Origin: Desulfuromonadaceae bacterium
GTDB lineage: Bacteria; Desulfobacterota; Desulfuromonadia; Geobacterales; Pseudopelobacteraceae
NCBI GenBank assembly: GCA_028688955.1
Contig: JAQTXD010000017.1
Coordinates: 1-51,965, forward strand
DNA: 51,965 nucleotides
Direction: 5' to 3'
Part shown: positions 15,855 to 25,222 of the stretch, piece by piece
Layout: each line of letters begins with the position of its first letter
Numbering within the stretch: the first letter of the stretch is position 1
Translations under genes and position numbers: made by a program
Notes under the pieces: model-generated
Seen by the model: the letters and a program-made list of their open reading frames with translations, nothing else
The model's database searches: none
Told to the model about the DNA's origin: nothing

Positions 15855-16552
15855 TGGAGCTGCTGCTTGGTGGCATCAATGAGGCCATTCGCCTCATTAT
15901 CTCGGGTGATAGCGAAGTGTTTACAGTCACCATGCTCTCTCTCAAGGTTTCCGGTCTTGCGACACTGCTCAGTTTGACGATCGGAGTCAGCACCGGCACA
16001 ATTCTGGCTCTGGCGGATTTCCCCGGTAAACGCTTTGTCGTTTCATTGATCAATACCGGCATGGGGCTGCCTCCGGTTGTCGTCGGCTTATTCGTCACCA
16101 TCTTTCTCTGGCGTAACGGCCCATTCGGCCGGCTGGAGCTGCTCTATACCCCCGCAGCCATGATCATTGCCCAGGCGTTCATCGCAACGCCCATCGTTAC
16201 CGGTATTTCGCTCGCCGCAATTCAAAGCCTGCCTTCAAATCTACGACTGCAGATTCTTGGCCTGGGCGCATCCAGAGCGCAAATGGTATGGCTTCTGATC
16301 CGGGAAGCCCGACTTCCGCTCCTGGCAGCGATCATGGCCGGCTTTGGCGGCGTGATCTCCGAAGTGGGGGCTTCGATTATGGTCGGCGGCAACATCAAAG
16401 GACAGACCAGGGTCTTGACTACAGCCACCGTCATGGAGACCGGCAAAGGCAACTTTGATACCGCAATTGCTCTGAGCATCATCCTCATGCTCATGATATT
16501 TATGATCAATCTTTTTTTAACACTGATCCAGCAAAAGCGGAGACCGCGATGA
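15854..16552 (+). CDS. tupB: Tungstate ABC transporter permease
   Basis: A 232-residue inner-membrane protein with about five membrane segments. It carries the binding-protein-dependent permease motif at ASRAQMVWLLIREARLPLLAAIMAGFGGVISEVGASIMVGG. The stretch GGVISEVGASIMVGGNIKGQTRVLTTA is typical of TupB/WtpB-like tungstate permeases. The start at 15854 overlaps the fusion-gene stop (TGATG). It overlaps tupC by 4 bases. No TupA binding protein is encoded beside it. Tungstate rather than molybdate is favoured by family resemblance and the neighbouring FdhD, but substrate is not proved. Confidence 0.85.
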   Translation: MELLLGGINEAIRLIISGDSEVFTVTMLSLKVSGLATLLSLTIGVSTGTILALADFPGKRFVVSLINTGMGLPPVVVGLFVTIFLWRNGPFGRLELLYTPAAMIIAQAFIATPIVTGISLAAIQSLPSNLRLQILGLGASRAQMVWLLIREARLPLLAAIMAGFGGVISEVGASIMVGGNIKGQTRVLTTATVMETGKGNFDTAIALSIILMLMIFMINLFLTLIQQKRRPR

Positions 16553-17322
16553 CAGCACCTCTCCTGGAAGCGCGTAACCTTTCCCTGCAGCGCGGGGGTG
16601 TGGATGTACTCAAAAAAGTTTCCCTGACTATTCAGGAAAACGATGTGCAGGCGCTTATCGGTTCTAATGGTTCCGGTAAGACAAGTCTGCTGCTTGCTTT
16701 CGCTCGCCTGTTGCCAATCAGCAGAGGTGAGCTCCTCGTAAAGGGAGAGACTATTCATGGAGAACAAGCTGAACTTGCGTACCGGCGCAGGATTTCAATT
16801 GTCTTCCAGGAGCCGTTACTTCTTGACGCTTCGGTGGCCGCCAACGTGGCGGCTGGACTTTCACTGCGCAAAACCCCCCGCCAGGAACAGCAGGAACGGG
16901 TGGATGAAGCGCTGGAAATGTTCAACATCGCCGGCCTCTCGAGACGTTCGGCCCACACGCTGTCGTCGGGAGAAGCCCGCCGAGTCAGCTTGGCACGTGC
17001 GTTTGCAATCCGTCCGGAGCTTATCTTTCTGGACGAACCGTTTACGGCACTTGACCTACCGTTGCGTGAGACGCTATTCTCTCTACTGGCTCGACTTCTC
17101 AGCTCTAATGGGATCACAGCGGTGATCGCCACCCATGATTGCCGCGAGGTTCTGCAACTCTGCAACAAAGTGGCCGTCATGAAGAAAGGACATCTTATCG
17201 GGAGCGGCACCCCGGCTGACGTACTTGCCGATCCTCCGGATGATTTCAGCGCCGCCTTTGCTCGCCATGCCCACCTGCAGGTGGGCCGGAGCGCAACGAC
17301 AGAAGGACACCCATGCAGCTGA
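16549..17322 (+). CDS. tupC: Tungstate ABC transporter ATP-binding protein
   Basis: A 257-residue ATPase partner of TupB. Walker A is IGSNGSGKTSLLLAFARLLP near residue 38, signature TLSSGEARRVSLARAFA near 140, Walker B LIFLDEPFTALDLP near 162, switch ATHDCREV near 197. The signature LSSGE differs slightly from LSGGQ, as is common in TupC. It overlaps tupB by 4 bases and moaA by 10 bases, so the string fdhD-mobA, tupB, tupC, moaA reads as one operon. Confidence 0.87.
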   Translation: MTAPLLEARNLSLQRGGVDVLKKVSLTIQENDVQALIGSNGSGKTSLLLAFARLLPISRGELLVKGETIHGEQAELAYRRRISIVFQEPLLLDASVAANVAAGLSLRKTPRQEQQERVDEALEMFNIAGLSRRSAHTLSSGEARRVSLARAFAIRPELIFLDEPFTALDLPLRETLFSLLARLLSSNGITAVIATHDCREVLQLCNKVAVMKKGHLIGSGTPADVLADPPDDFSAAFARHAHLQVGRSATTEGHPCS

Positions 17323-18293
17323 CTGACTCCCACGGGAGAAACATAAATTATCTTCGCCTGTCAGTCACCGATCGCTGCAATATGCGCTGTTTCTATTGCA
17401 TGCCGAAAGAGGGCGTTGTCAAAAAGGGACACCCGGCGATTCTCTCCTATGAGGAACTGCAACTCATCGCCGAATCTGCAGTGGAAATAGGCATTGAGAA
17501 AATTCGCATTACCGGTGGAGAACCCTTGGTGCGTGACGGTATAGTCGCGTTTCTGGATCGATTGGCCAGGATTCCCGGGCTGCGGCATCTGGCTCTGACC
17601 ACGAATGGCTCCCTCCTGGCGGATATGGCAGACGACCTGTACAAAGCCGGGGTACAGCGTCTGAACGTCAGCCTCGATTCTCTGGATGCGAAAACCTTCA
17701 GTGATATCACTCGCGGAGGCGACCTGAACATGGTGTTGGCCGGATTGGATGCCGCCGAAAGATCAGGATTTCCGCCGCCAAAAATAAACTGCGTTATCAT
17801 GCGCGGAGTTAACGACGCCGAGATACTCGACTTTGCAGACAGGACCCTGACTCATGGCAATTCAATCCGCTTCATTGAGTATATGCCGGCAATCAGGGAA
17901 GATGGCTGGCAGCGTTATTCCATCTCAGGGGAAGAGATACTGGAGCGGATAGCCGCTCGTTATTCACTTGAACAGGTGGATAAAGGGATGTTCGCCGGGC
18001 CGTCGAGGGATTTTCGTATCCCCGGTGCACGTGGCAGCATCGGTATTATCACCGCAGTTTCCGGGCACTTCTGCAGTGAATGCAACCGCATACGGGTCAC
18101 CTCCACCGGCCAGGCAAAAGGGTGTCTTTTTTCTGATGAGAAAACTGATCTTGTGCCGTTTCTGCGACCTCCTGATCCTGCCGGACTTGCGCAGGTCCTG
18201 AAATACATCGTTTCCAGCAAACCGGAACGGCATGGCATTTCCGGAGATGGCTATATACATACAAATTTCACAATGTCGCAGGTAGGGGGATAA
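17313..18293 (+). CDS. moaA: GTP 3',8-cyclase (radical SAM)
   Basis: First step of molybdopterin synthesis, converting GTP to 3',8-cyclo-7,8-dihydro-GTP, the precursor that MoaC turns into cyclic pyranopterin monophosphate. The 326-residue protein has the N-terminal radical-SAM cluster CNMRCFYC near residue 23, the GGEPLVRDG SAM motif, and the C-terminal cluster cysteines in CSECNRIRVTSTGQAKGCLF. It ends with the functional GG (SQVGG). AAGGA precedes the ATG. MoaC was not found nearby. Confidence 0.97.
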   Translation: MQLTDSHGRNINYLRLSVTDRCNMRCFYCMPKEGVVKKGHPAILSYEELQLIAESAVEIGIEKIRITGGEPLVRDGIVAFLDRLARIPGLRHLALTTNGSLLADMADDLYKAGVQRLNVSLDSLDAKTFSDITRGGDLNMVLAGLDAAERSGFPPPKINCVIMRGVNDAEILDFADRTLTHGNSIRFIEYMPAIREDGWQRYSISGEEILERIAARYSLEQVDKGMFAGPSRDFRIPGARGSIGIITAVSGHFCSECNRIRVTSTGQAKGCLFSDEKTDLVPFLRPPDPAGLAQVLKYIVSSKPERHGISGDGYIHTNFTMSQVGG

Positions 18294-18297
18294 CGAG

Positions 18298-18726
18298 ATG
18301 GCTCAGGTAGACGCGGTATGTATCAGCGAAAACAAGGGCGAACGCAAAAAGCCGGTTGCTTCCGTTGAATTGCGGGAGAATCACGGCATCGTCGGTGACG
18401 CACATGCAGGAGACTGGCATCGCCAGGTAAGTCTTCTGGCTCAGGAAAGCATCGACAAGATGCGTGCGTTGGGACTTGATGTCTCAGCGGGTGATTTCGC
18501 GGAAAACCTGACTACCAGCGGCATTGATCTGGTCTCGCTGCCGATCGGTACACGGCTGCAGATCGGGGAGACCCTGCTGGAAGTGACCCAGATAGGCAAA
18601 GAGTGCCACACCCGCTGCGCCATTTTCTATCAGGCCGGTGACTGTGTCATGCCCAAGGAAGGGATTTTCGGTAAAGTTATCTGCGGAGGAACCATCAGGC
18701 CGGGGGATACGGTACAACAGCTGTGA
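18298..18726 (+). CDS. MOSC domain protein
   Basis: A 142-residue stand-alone MOSC domain, related to the C-terminal domain of Moco sulfurase and to YiiM. Typical segments are GIVGDAHAGDWHRQVSLLAQESI, AGDFAENLTTSGIDL, GTRLQIGETLLEVTQIGKECHTRCAIF and VICGGTIRPGD. The Cys in GKECHTRC is the residue expected to carry sulfur or bind Moco. It starts 4 bases after moaA, which supports a role in molybdopterin metabolism or as a Moco-dependent reductase. Exact activity is unknown. Confidence 0.88.
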   Translation: MAQVDAVCISENKGERKKPVASVELRENHGIVGDAHAGDWHRQVSLLAQESIDKMRALGLDVSAGDFAENLTTSGIDLVSLPIGTRLQIGETLLEVTQIGKECHTRCAIFYQAGDCVMPKEGIFGKVICGGTIRPGDTVQQL

Positions 18727-18925
18727 TTGACAGCGCTGCAGGCACATGCGGGATGGTATAAATTGCCTTTTCGCCAGAAAACTGTGCGGCAATCCGCCTC
18801 CGTTCGATCCGGCGCTTACCTTTTCCCTGATCAAGCATCTTTTTCCTTTGCCTCTCCCCGCCTGTTCCGAGTAGTATGACCCGTTTAAAAAAACTACCCT
18901 ACGCGATGGATACCACTGCACACAT

Positions 18926-21262
18926 ATGGAAGAGCCTAAAAAAGATAAACTGACCAAAGAGCTTCAGGGGATGGCACTGGGAACCGTCGGTGCTTTCGTG
19001 CTGATTTCTTTTCTGACCTACAATTCAGCTGATGTCTCCTGGAACAGCTATTCCAACGAGGGGGGAATTCATAACCTCGGGGGGCGACTGGGAGCGCAGA
19101 TTTCCGATCTGTTCTTTATCAGTTTGGGCCTCGCCTCTTACCTTATTCCACTGGCGCTGCTCTACATGGCCTACACTCTCTTCCGCTTTAAGGAGATACG
19201 CCTTCGGTCATACAAGCTCGCCGCCTCCTTCGGACTGCTCTTCTCTCTGGCAACGCTCTTTGCCTTTTTTCGCGACAAGACACTGTTGTTCGGACAGCAG
19301 GTGGCCACCGGCGGAGCGGTCGGTGTCGTCATGTCGCGGGTTCTCAGAAGCACCGTAGGTGTTACCGGGGGTCTGCTCCTGCTGCTGCCGCTCCTGGCCG
19401 CCTCGATCATGATTCTTTCAAAATTTTCCTTCATCCTCTTTGCCGGTTGGTGGCTGGAAAACTTCAAACATAAATGGACCACTTGGCGGAACCGCCGCGA
19501 TACGCTACGCGACGAGCAAAACCGCGATAAGGCAAAACAGGATGGATTCCCAGCCGCATCTGCTGCAAGCGGTCCGATCATCAAGCCACCGGCACCACCA
19601 CCTCCAAAACCAAACCTTTTCAAGAAGGAGAGGGATAAAAAGAAGGAAGACGCCAAAAACGCAGCGGTACAGGAAACCTTTGAATTCATTAAAGCTGAAG
19701 GGGATTTTCATACTCCGCCCTTCTCGCTGCTGGATGTACCTCCCACAACGGAGAAAACCCTCGACCGCGATGCCCTGACGATGAATGCGCGATTACTGGA
19801 GAAAAAACTCAAGGATTACAATATTGATGGCGAAGTCGTTGAAATTTGTCCCGGCCCGGTCATCACCATGTATGAGTACGCTCCCGCCCCCGGCATCAAG
19901 ATCAGCAAAATTGCAGGGCTGACCGACGACCTGACCATGGCGCTGCAGGCCATGTCCATCCGCATCGTAGCACCGATACCCGGCAAAGGTGTCGTCGGCA
20001 TTGAAGTTCCGAACCGTGACCGCGACATGGTCTTTCTGCGGGAGATATTCAATTGCGAACATTTTTCCCATAGCAAGATGAAACTGCCTCTCGCTCTCGG
20101 CAAAGACATCGCCGGATTGCCGGTTGTCACTGACCTGGCCAAAGCACCGCATCTGCTTGTTGCCGGTTCAACCGGCTCCGGTAAATCCGTTTCCATCAAT
20201 ACGATGATCCTTTCCCTGCTCTACACCTCCACACCAAAAGATGTGCGCATGATCATGGTTGACCCGAAGATGCTGGAGTTTTCCATGTACGAGGGGATTC
20301 CGCACCTGCTGCTGCCGGTTGTCACCGAACCTAAAAAGGCATCTTTGGCTCTGAAGTGGGCCGTTAACGAGATGGAGCGACGCTATGCCTTACTGTCAGA
20401 CAAGGGGGTTCGCAATATTGACTCCTACAATAAAAAACTGGCAGGAGAGCTGCTCGAACAGGAGGAATTCGGCACTGTGACCGATGCCGAAATCATTGAA
20501 GATCTTGAAGAACTTGGCGAATCAGGAGAGGAGATTGACCCGATCCCCTTTGTGGTAGATGACGGCGATGCCCTTGAGCACAGTCACCTCCCCTACATCG
20601 TCGTCATCGTGGATGAATTAGCCGACCTGATGATGGTAGCCGGGCGCGAAGTCGAGGAGCATATCGCCCGTCTTGCCCAGAAAGCCCGTGCTTCCGGTAT
20701 CCACCTGATTCTGGCCACCCAGCGCCCTTCCGTGGACGTTATAACCGGACTGATAAAGGCAAACCTGCCATCGCGTATCTCCTTCCAGGTCACGTCAAAA
20801 GTTGATTCACGCACCATCCTCGACTGCAACGGAGCAGAGAGCCTGCTGGGCGCCGGCGACATGCTGTATATGCCCCCGGGCACCTCCCGACTGCAGCGTA
20901 TCCACGGAGCCTTTGTTTCCGACGCCGAAGTACAGCGAGTGGTTGATTTCCTGAAAAAGCAGGGAAAGCCGGTGTATGAGAAATCTATCCTGGAGATGAA
21001 GGACAGCGACGAGAAGGGGAGCAGTGAGGACGAGGTTCAGGATGAACGATGGGAAGATGCCCTGCGCCTGGTTGCCGATACCAGGCAGGCTAGCATTTCC
21101 ATGGTGCAGCGCAAGCTGCGCATCGGCTATAACCGCGCCGCACGTATTGTTGAAATGATGGAGAGCGAAGGCATGATCGCCCAAAGCGACGGCACCAGCA
21201 AGCCGCGCGAGATTTATATGGATGTCATCAATGCCTACCTGAATTCTCAGCTAACGAGGTGA
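18926..21262 (+). CDS. ftsK: DNA translocase FtsK
   Basis: Septal DNA pump that clears chromosome ends during division and activates XerCD recombination. At 778 residues it is a compact FtsK/SpoIIIE. Four or more membrane segments lie in residues 15-185, followed by a Pro-rich, charged linker (PPAPPPPKPN near 225). The motor carries Walker A AGSTGSGKSVSI near 413 and Walker B PYIVVIVDELADLMMVAG. The C-terminal gamma winged helix (QASISMVQRKLRIGYNRAARIVEMME) binds polar DNA motifs. The upstream 199 bases show no convincing promoter and the ATG has only a weak ribosome site. Confidence 0.95.
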   Translation: MEEPKKDKLTKELQGMALGTVGAFVLISFLTYNSADVSWNSYSNEGGIHNLGGRLGAQISDLFFISLGLASYLIPLALLYMAYTLFRFKEIRLRSYKLAASFGLLFSLATLFAFFRDKTLLFGQQVATGGAVGVVMSRVLRSTVGVTGGLLLLLPLLAASIMILSKFSFILFAGWWLENFKHKWTTWRNRRDTLRDEQNRDKAKQDGFPAASAASGPIIKPPAPPPPKPNLFKKERDKKKEDAKNAAVQETFEFIKAEGDFHTPPFSLLDVPPTTEKTLDRDALTMNARLLEKKLKDYNIDGEVVEICPGPVITMYEYAPAPGIKISKIAGLTDDLTMALQAMSIRIVAPIPGKGVVGIEVPNRDRDMVFLREIFNCEHFSHSKMKLPLALGKDIAGLPVVTDLAKAPHLLVAGSTGSGKSVSINTMILSLLYTSTPKDVRMIMVDPKMLEFSMYEGIPHLLLPVVTEPKKASLALKWAVNEMERRYALLSDKGVRNIDSYNKKLAGELLEQEEFGTVTDAEIIEDLEELGESGEEIDPIPFVVDDGDALEHSHLPYIVVIVDELADLMMVAGREVEEHIARLAQKARASGIHLILATQRPSVDVITGLIKANLPSRISFQVTSKVDSRTILDCNGAESLLGAGDMLYMPPGTSRLQRIHGAFVSDAEVQRVVDFLKKQGKPVYEKSILEMKDSDEKGSSEDEVQDERWEDALRLVADTRQASISMVQRKLRIGYNRAARIVEMMESEGMIAQSDGTSKPREIYMDVINAYLNSQLTR

Positions 21263-21269
21263 TACAACC

Positions 21270-22043
21270 ATGACGATACACGCCGCAGCTATTCAGTTCA
21301 ACGTCAGGCAGGGTGATGTGGATGCCAATCTGGCGTATATAAGGGAGGCGTTACCCCGTGTGGCCGACCGGAGAGCCAATCTGGTGGTTCTGCCGGAGAT
21401 GTGGTCGACCGGCTTTTCATACAGGAATCTCAACGAACTGGCCGTGCGCACTGAGGAGATTGTTGATGAGCTGCTGGAACTGTCAGCAACATATAAGCTG
21501 GTGATCGTTGGCAGCATGCCGGAACCGAATGGCAACAAAGTCTTCAACACCGTCTATGTTGTCGACAGCGGCTCGGTGACAGGTGTGTACCGTAAGGTCC
21601 ATCTTTTCTCTCTGCTGGGGGAGGATCGCGCGTTTTCCGGCGGTGACTCGTGGCTGGTCGCAGATACCTCCATCGGTAAAATCGGTGTAATTGTCTGCTA
21701 CGACCTCCGCTTTCCTGAACTTTCCCGGCGTCTTGCACTGGAAGGAGCAGAAGTGATCTGTGTTCCGGCCCAGTGGCCCAAGCCGCGGCAGGAGCACTGG
21801 CGCACATTACTGCGGGCACGTGCAATTGAAAATCAGCTCTTTGTTGTCTCCTGTAATGCCTGTGGACTCATCGGCAAGCTGGATTTTTTCGGCATGAGCA
21901 TGATTATCGACCACAAAGGGGAGGTTATTGCCGAAGCGGGTGAGAACGAGGCTGAGATTATCGCGCCCCTGGACCTGCAGGGCATGATTGACTGGCGGAC
22001 GCAGATTCCCTGTTTTACCGATCGTAAACCGGAATGTTATTAA
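21270..22043 (+). CDS. Carbon-nitrogen hydrolase (omega-amidase/nitrilase superfamily)
   Basis: A 257-residue cytoplasmic amidase. The catalytic triad is visible: Glu in VVLPEMWSTGF near residue 43, Lys in YRKVHLF near 110, Cys in VIVCYDLRFPEL near 145. The wording resembles the YafV/Nit2 omega-amidase group, which hydrolyses alpha-ketoglutaramate and similar amides. GAGGTG precedes the ATG and the gene starts 7 bases after ftsK. Substrate cannot be read from the sequence. Confidence 0.88.
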   Translation: MTIHAAAIQFNVRQGDVDANLAYIREALPRVADRRANLVVLPEMWSTGFSYRNLNELAVRTEEIVDELLELSATYKLVIVGSMPEPNGNKVFNTVYVVDSGSVTGVYRKVHLFSLLGEDRAFSGGDSWLVADTSIGKIGVIVCYDLRFPELSRRLALEGAEVICVPAQWPKPRQEHWRTLLRARAIENQLFVVSCNACGLIGKLDFFGMSMIIDHKGEVIAEAGENEAEIIAPLDLQGMIDWRTQIPCFTDRKPECY

Positions 22044-22053
22044 TCCTGTCTGA

Positions 22054-22953
22054 TTACACGTGCAGTGTTTTCAGAAGCTCCGGATGGTGGAGTGCTCTTC
22101 GCAAGGTGCTCCGGACCGATTCAACCTCTCCGAACCCCTCTTCTTTTGACATAAAACCGCTTTTAAGCCGCAGCCGCAGATTCTTGCGCATGGCATCCGC
22201 TGCGGCCAACGCTCTCTCACCGGTCGGATCCACCTTAAGAAATTTCGACTTCTCCGTATCCTGCAAGAAATCCAGGATAGCCTCCCTGGCCAACTTCATG
22301 TACTCATCCCGGTCCGCCTCGGATAGCTGATACCGTGACTTGACGGAGAGTGTCTGTACAATCTTCTGAATTTTCTCCATCCGCGACATCACCATGATTG
22401 AATTGAAAATGCGCTTATTGGTACCGAAAGAAAAGATGGTCGTCGTCAGCACATTACGCAGCAACACATCATTAGCCCGCCGATCTGCGCGGCAGACAAT
22501 GCTCGCCAGCTCCCAGATTTCCTTTTCCACAAATGCTTCAAAGCGCATTTCCCAGTAAGTATGCTTCATGGTAATCGTGGGAAATGAGCGGATGATCTTG
22601 TAGGGAACGTAATAATTATGAGCTACCGTATCTGCTGCGAGGTGACAGAGGTAACCATATGCGCAGGCTCTCTGGTGGTCATTTTCTGCCTGTTTCAGCA
22701 GGGTCCGGCCGATCCCCCAGCGATGACAATGCAGCAAGGTGTGGGTGTATTTTTTGCCAAGGGTAATATCCGGCGCAAGGCAGCCGTAGAGAAAGTCTTT
22801 TGGGTGGGCCGCCAGGAGTGCGGCCAGATCACTCGGAACCGTACCCAGATCGGCCAATACCTGAGCTCCCAGCTGCAGGTGAATTCCTCCACCCCAGGCC
22901 AGGACATCGGCAGGAAACAGAAGCACTATCAGTGCGACAGACAGATACATCAT
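22054..22953 (-). CDS. Zinc-dependent phospholipase C-like exported protein
   Basis: A 299-residue exported protein. The signal peptide MMYLSVALIVLLFPADVLA would leave a mature N-terminal Trp in WGGGIHLQLG. In Bacillus zinc PLC the mature Trp1 amino group and a following His bind zinc, so this layout fits the family. Further metal-type residues are GCLAPDITLGKKYTH, LLHCHRWG, GYLCHLAADTVAHNYYVPY. The C-terminal third is helical and charged. It converges with the amidase gene, 10 bases away. Activity on phospholipid is likely but not certain, as many such bacterial proteins are uncharacterised. Confidence 0.75.
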   Translation of the reverse strand: MMYLSVALIVLLFPADVLAWGGGIHLQLGAQVLADLGTVPSDLAALLAAHPKDFLYGCLAPDITLGKKYTHTLLHCHRWGIGRTLLKQAENDHQRACAYGYLCHLAADTVAHNYYVPYKIIRSFPTITMKHTYWEMRFEAFVEKEIWELASIVCRADRRANDVLLRNVLTTTIFSFGTNKRIFNSIMVMSRMEKIQKIVQTLSVKSRYQLSEADRDEYMKLAREAILDFLQDTEKSKFLKVDPTGERALAAADAMRKNLRLRLKSGFMSKEEGFGEVESVRSTLRRALHHPELLKTLHV

Positions 22954-23061
22954 AGGGTACTTTCTTTTGACAGGTTTAAGTGTTACTGCTAGATTGCGTG
23001 CGCAATTGTACGCCAGATTTAACCCAGTTGCACATAAAATTGACAGGCAGGAGCCGTTCCC

Positions 23062-23859
23062 GTGAGCAGCGATTCAAACCACCATTTTTCACAATCCCAT
23101 ATGTATGCATCTCTCACAGCCTACCTGCAGGATCTCCAGGAAAGCGGCATAGACGGAATACCGCTGGAAGCCGAGGTTGCTGCAGCTTCTGCTGGGACTG
23201 CTGCAATGAGGGCATCTGCAGCACCTCAGGGTAAAGAGGGTGATAGGTATGAACACCTGTCTGCACCAGAAGTCCATGAGACGCTTGAGCAGATCAGAAA
23301 AAATCTTGGCGCGTGCCAGCGCTGCAAGCTTGGAGCCACCAGAAAGAATCTGGTCTTCGGTGTCGGCAATCCCAAAGCCCGGCTCGTTTTCGTCGGTGAA
23401 GGACCAGGCGCTGACGAGGATGCACAGGGAGAGCCGTTCGTTGGCGATGCGGGAAAAATGCTCAACCGAATCATCGCTGCAATGGAATTGAAGCGGGAGG
23501 ATGTGTACATCTGCAACGTCGTCAAATGTCGTCCGCCACAGAACCGGCCGCCGGAAGCAGACGAGGTCACCACCTGTTCTCCATTCCTCCTGCGCCAGCT
23601 GGCCTCGATAAAACCCGAGGTTATTGTTGCCCTCGGCACCTCCGCCGCACACGCACTGCTGCAGACAAAAGTACCAATCTCAAAAATGCGGGGGAAGTTT
23701 CACGACTTCCACGGCATGCCGCTTATGCCGACCTATCACCCCTCATATCTGCTCCGCACCGGTGGTAATTCCGACTCATTCTGGAGTGTCTGGGACGACA
23801 TGACTCAGGTGCTTCGCCTCCTCAAGCTTCCGGTACCGGACAAAATCAGGAAGAAATAG
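23062..23859 (+). CDS. Family-4 type uracil-DNA glycosylase
   Basis: Removes uracil from DNA; contains a 4Fe-4S cluster. Of the 265 residues, the first 75 are a variable Ala-rich extension. The catalytic domain shows cluster cysteines CQRC near 90, VVKCRPP and TTCSPFL, plus [26 protein letters not shown] and the C-terminal [10 protein letters not shown]. The GTG start has AGGAG 7 bases upstream. It is followed 11 bases later by the nucleotidyltransferase gene. Confidence 0.93.
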   Translation: MSSDSNHHFSQSHMYASLTAYLQDLQESGIDGIPLEAEVAAASAGTAAMRASAAPQGKEGDRYEHLSAPEVHETLEQIRKNLGACQRCKLGATRKNLVFGVGNPKARLVFVGEGPGADEDAQGEPFVGDAGKMLNRIIAAMELKREDVYICNVVKCRPPQNRPPEADEVTTCSPFLLRQLASIKPEVIVALGTSAAHALLQTKVPISKMRGKFHDFHGMPLMPTYHPSYLLRTGGNSDSFWSVWDDMTQVLRLLKLPVPDKIRKK

Positions 23860-23870
23860 CAATCCTTGCA

Positions 23871-25076
23871 ATGACACCCCTTTCCCTTCTCAAAAGCCTG
23901 TTCCCACCGGCACTTCACGACCGCATCATTCTTGTTGGCGGCACGGTGCGTGATATGCTCCTGGGCCGGGACAGCACAGACATCGACCTGGTCGCTGCGG
24001 TATCCCCTGAAGATCTTATTTCCCTCGGTTTTCGCCTGGTGGAGTCAGTCAGTGCAACCACCATCTACTTTAAATATCTCCCCGAATTCGGCACAGTTGA
24101 TGTTACCCGTATCGACAATACACATGATCTTGAGCATGACCTTCACCGGCGTGACTTTACAATCAACGCCGTGGCAATGGATTTATCAGGATCATGCATT
24201 GATCCTTTGGGTGGCCGGGAAGACCTGAGCAGGGGGATCCTGCGCGCGTGCAGCGATAAAACATTCACCGGAGACCCGCTGCGGCTTTTTCGCGCCTTCC
24301 GCTTTGAAGCAGACGGCTGGCAGATGTCACCTGAGACGGTAGCGCTGATACGTGTGAATGACTGGTCATCGGCGCTCTCCACGCTGCCGCCTGAACGCTT
24401 CAGCCTTGAAATGCTCAAAGCTCTGAGAGGTAAAGTAGCAGAGCGATTTTTTGAAAAAATGATCGAGTTTCAGGTAGGTGTGGAACTTCTCCCCGAATTA
24501 TTCCGTATGCCGCACATCCCCGCCGGACCGCTCCAGCATCATCCGGAGGGGGATCTGTTCACTCACTCTATACAGGTTTTACAACGGGTTGCAGGTCAGA
24601 GCAACAATCCATTGGCACGCTTTTGCGCGTTCTTTCACGACATCGGCAAACTCACCACTGACCCTGCACACTATCCGAAACACCATGGCCACGACAGAGC
24701 GGGCTTTGGTACCGCTGTTGAGCTCTGCACCCGCCTCTGCCTGCCACTCTCTCACCGGAAAGCGCTCGCCTGGGTCAGCTGTCTGCATGGCAAAGCGAAC
24801 ATCTGGGATACATTACGGAGTTCAACACGACTTGCTATAGCAGAACAGGCAGCAATGGCAGGAATCAGCGAAATATTGCCGCTGGTTGCCGCTGCTGACA
24901 AAGCGGGAGGCCTGCCAATGGCCGGCTGGAGGGAGGTAACCCGGGTTGCCGGGATGAATTCACGTGAACTGGGGATTGATCAAGTGAAGCTGGAGTCGCT
25001 GCCGGTAAAGAATCGGTCGGCGTACATGCTGCAGAAACGGATTGAGATGTTGAAGAACGGTATACACGAACGGTAG
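23871..25076 (+). CDS. tRNA nucleotidyltransferase/poly(A) polymerase family protein with HD domain
   Basis: A 401-residue protein. The N-terminal class-II nucleotidyltransferase head has GGTVRDMLLGRDSTDIDLV near residue 23, RRDFTINAVAMD near 95 and the DPLRLFRAFRFEA ERxxRE-like region near 140. The C-terminus holds an HD-type motif FFHDIGKLTTDP near 255. CCA-adding enzymes and poly(A) polymerases share this head; the HD domain would hydrolyse cyclic phosphates as in E. coli CCA. I favour CCA addition or repair for tRNA. The gene lies just after the glycosylase gene with a weak ribosome site. Confidence 0.88.
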   Translation: MTPLSLLKSLFPPALHDRIILVGGTVRDMLLGRDSTDIDLVAAVSPEDLISLGFRLVESVSATTIYFKYLPEFGTVDVTRIDNTHDLEHDLHRRDFTINAVAMDLSGSCIDPLGGREDLSRGILRACSDKTFTGDPLRLFRAFRFEADGWQMSPETVALIRVNDWSSALSTLPPERFSLEMLKALRGKVAERFFEKMIEFQVGVELLPELFRMPHIPAGPLQHHPEGDLFTHSIQVLQRVAGQSNNPLARFCAFFHDIGKLTTDPAHYPKHHGHDRAGFGTAVELCTRLCLPLSHRKALAWVSCLHGKANIWDTLRSSTRLAIAEQAAMAGISEILPLVAAADKAGGLPMAGWREVTRVAGMNSRELGIDQVKLESLPVKNRSAYMLQKRIEMLKNGIHER

Positions 25077-25161
25077 CATTCTGCCGGATAATGTCGGCGT
25101 TATCGACAGTATCTTCATATCTGCCAGTCTGTATGTGAGAATATATTCCGGCTGTTTTGCT

Positions 25162-25192
25162 TTGACACAGCATAACCAGGTCGTGCTAGTAT
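25162..25192 (+). promoter_or_regulatory. Candidate promoter of the acyl-CoA synthetase gene
   Basis: TTGACA at 25162-25167 and TAGTAT at 25187-25192 with a 19-base spacer, slightly longer than ideal. It lies 31 bases before the ATG of the synthetase gene. Confidence 0.35.
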
Positions 25193-25222
25193 GGCGACAA
25201 AACGTCGTTATGGAGATTATGT

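Noticed and set aside
16755..17333. 192-codon minus-strand frame
   Set aside because: Antisense to tupC; composition is that of a shadow frame.
18725..18767. TTGACA...TATAAAT before ftsK as a promoter
   Set aside because: The spacer is about 24 bases, too long for sigma-70, and the sigma-54 reading (GG-N8-GC) has the wrong spacing.
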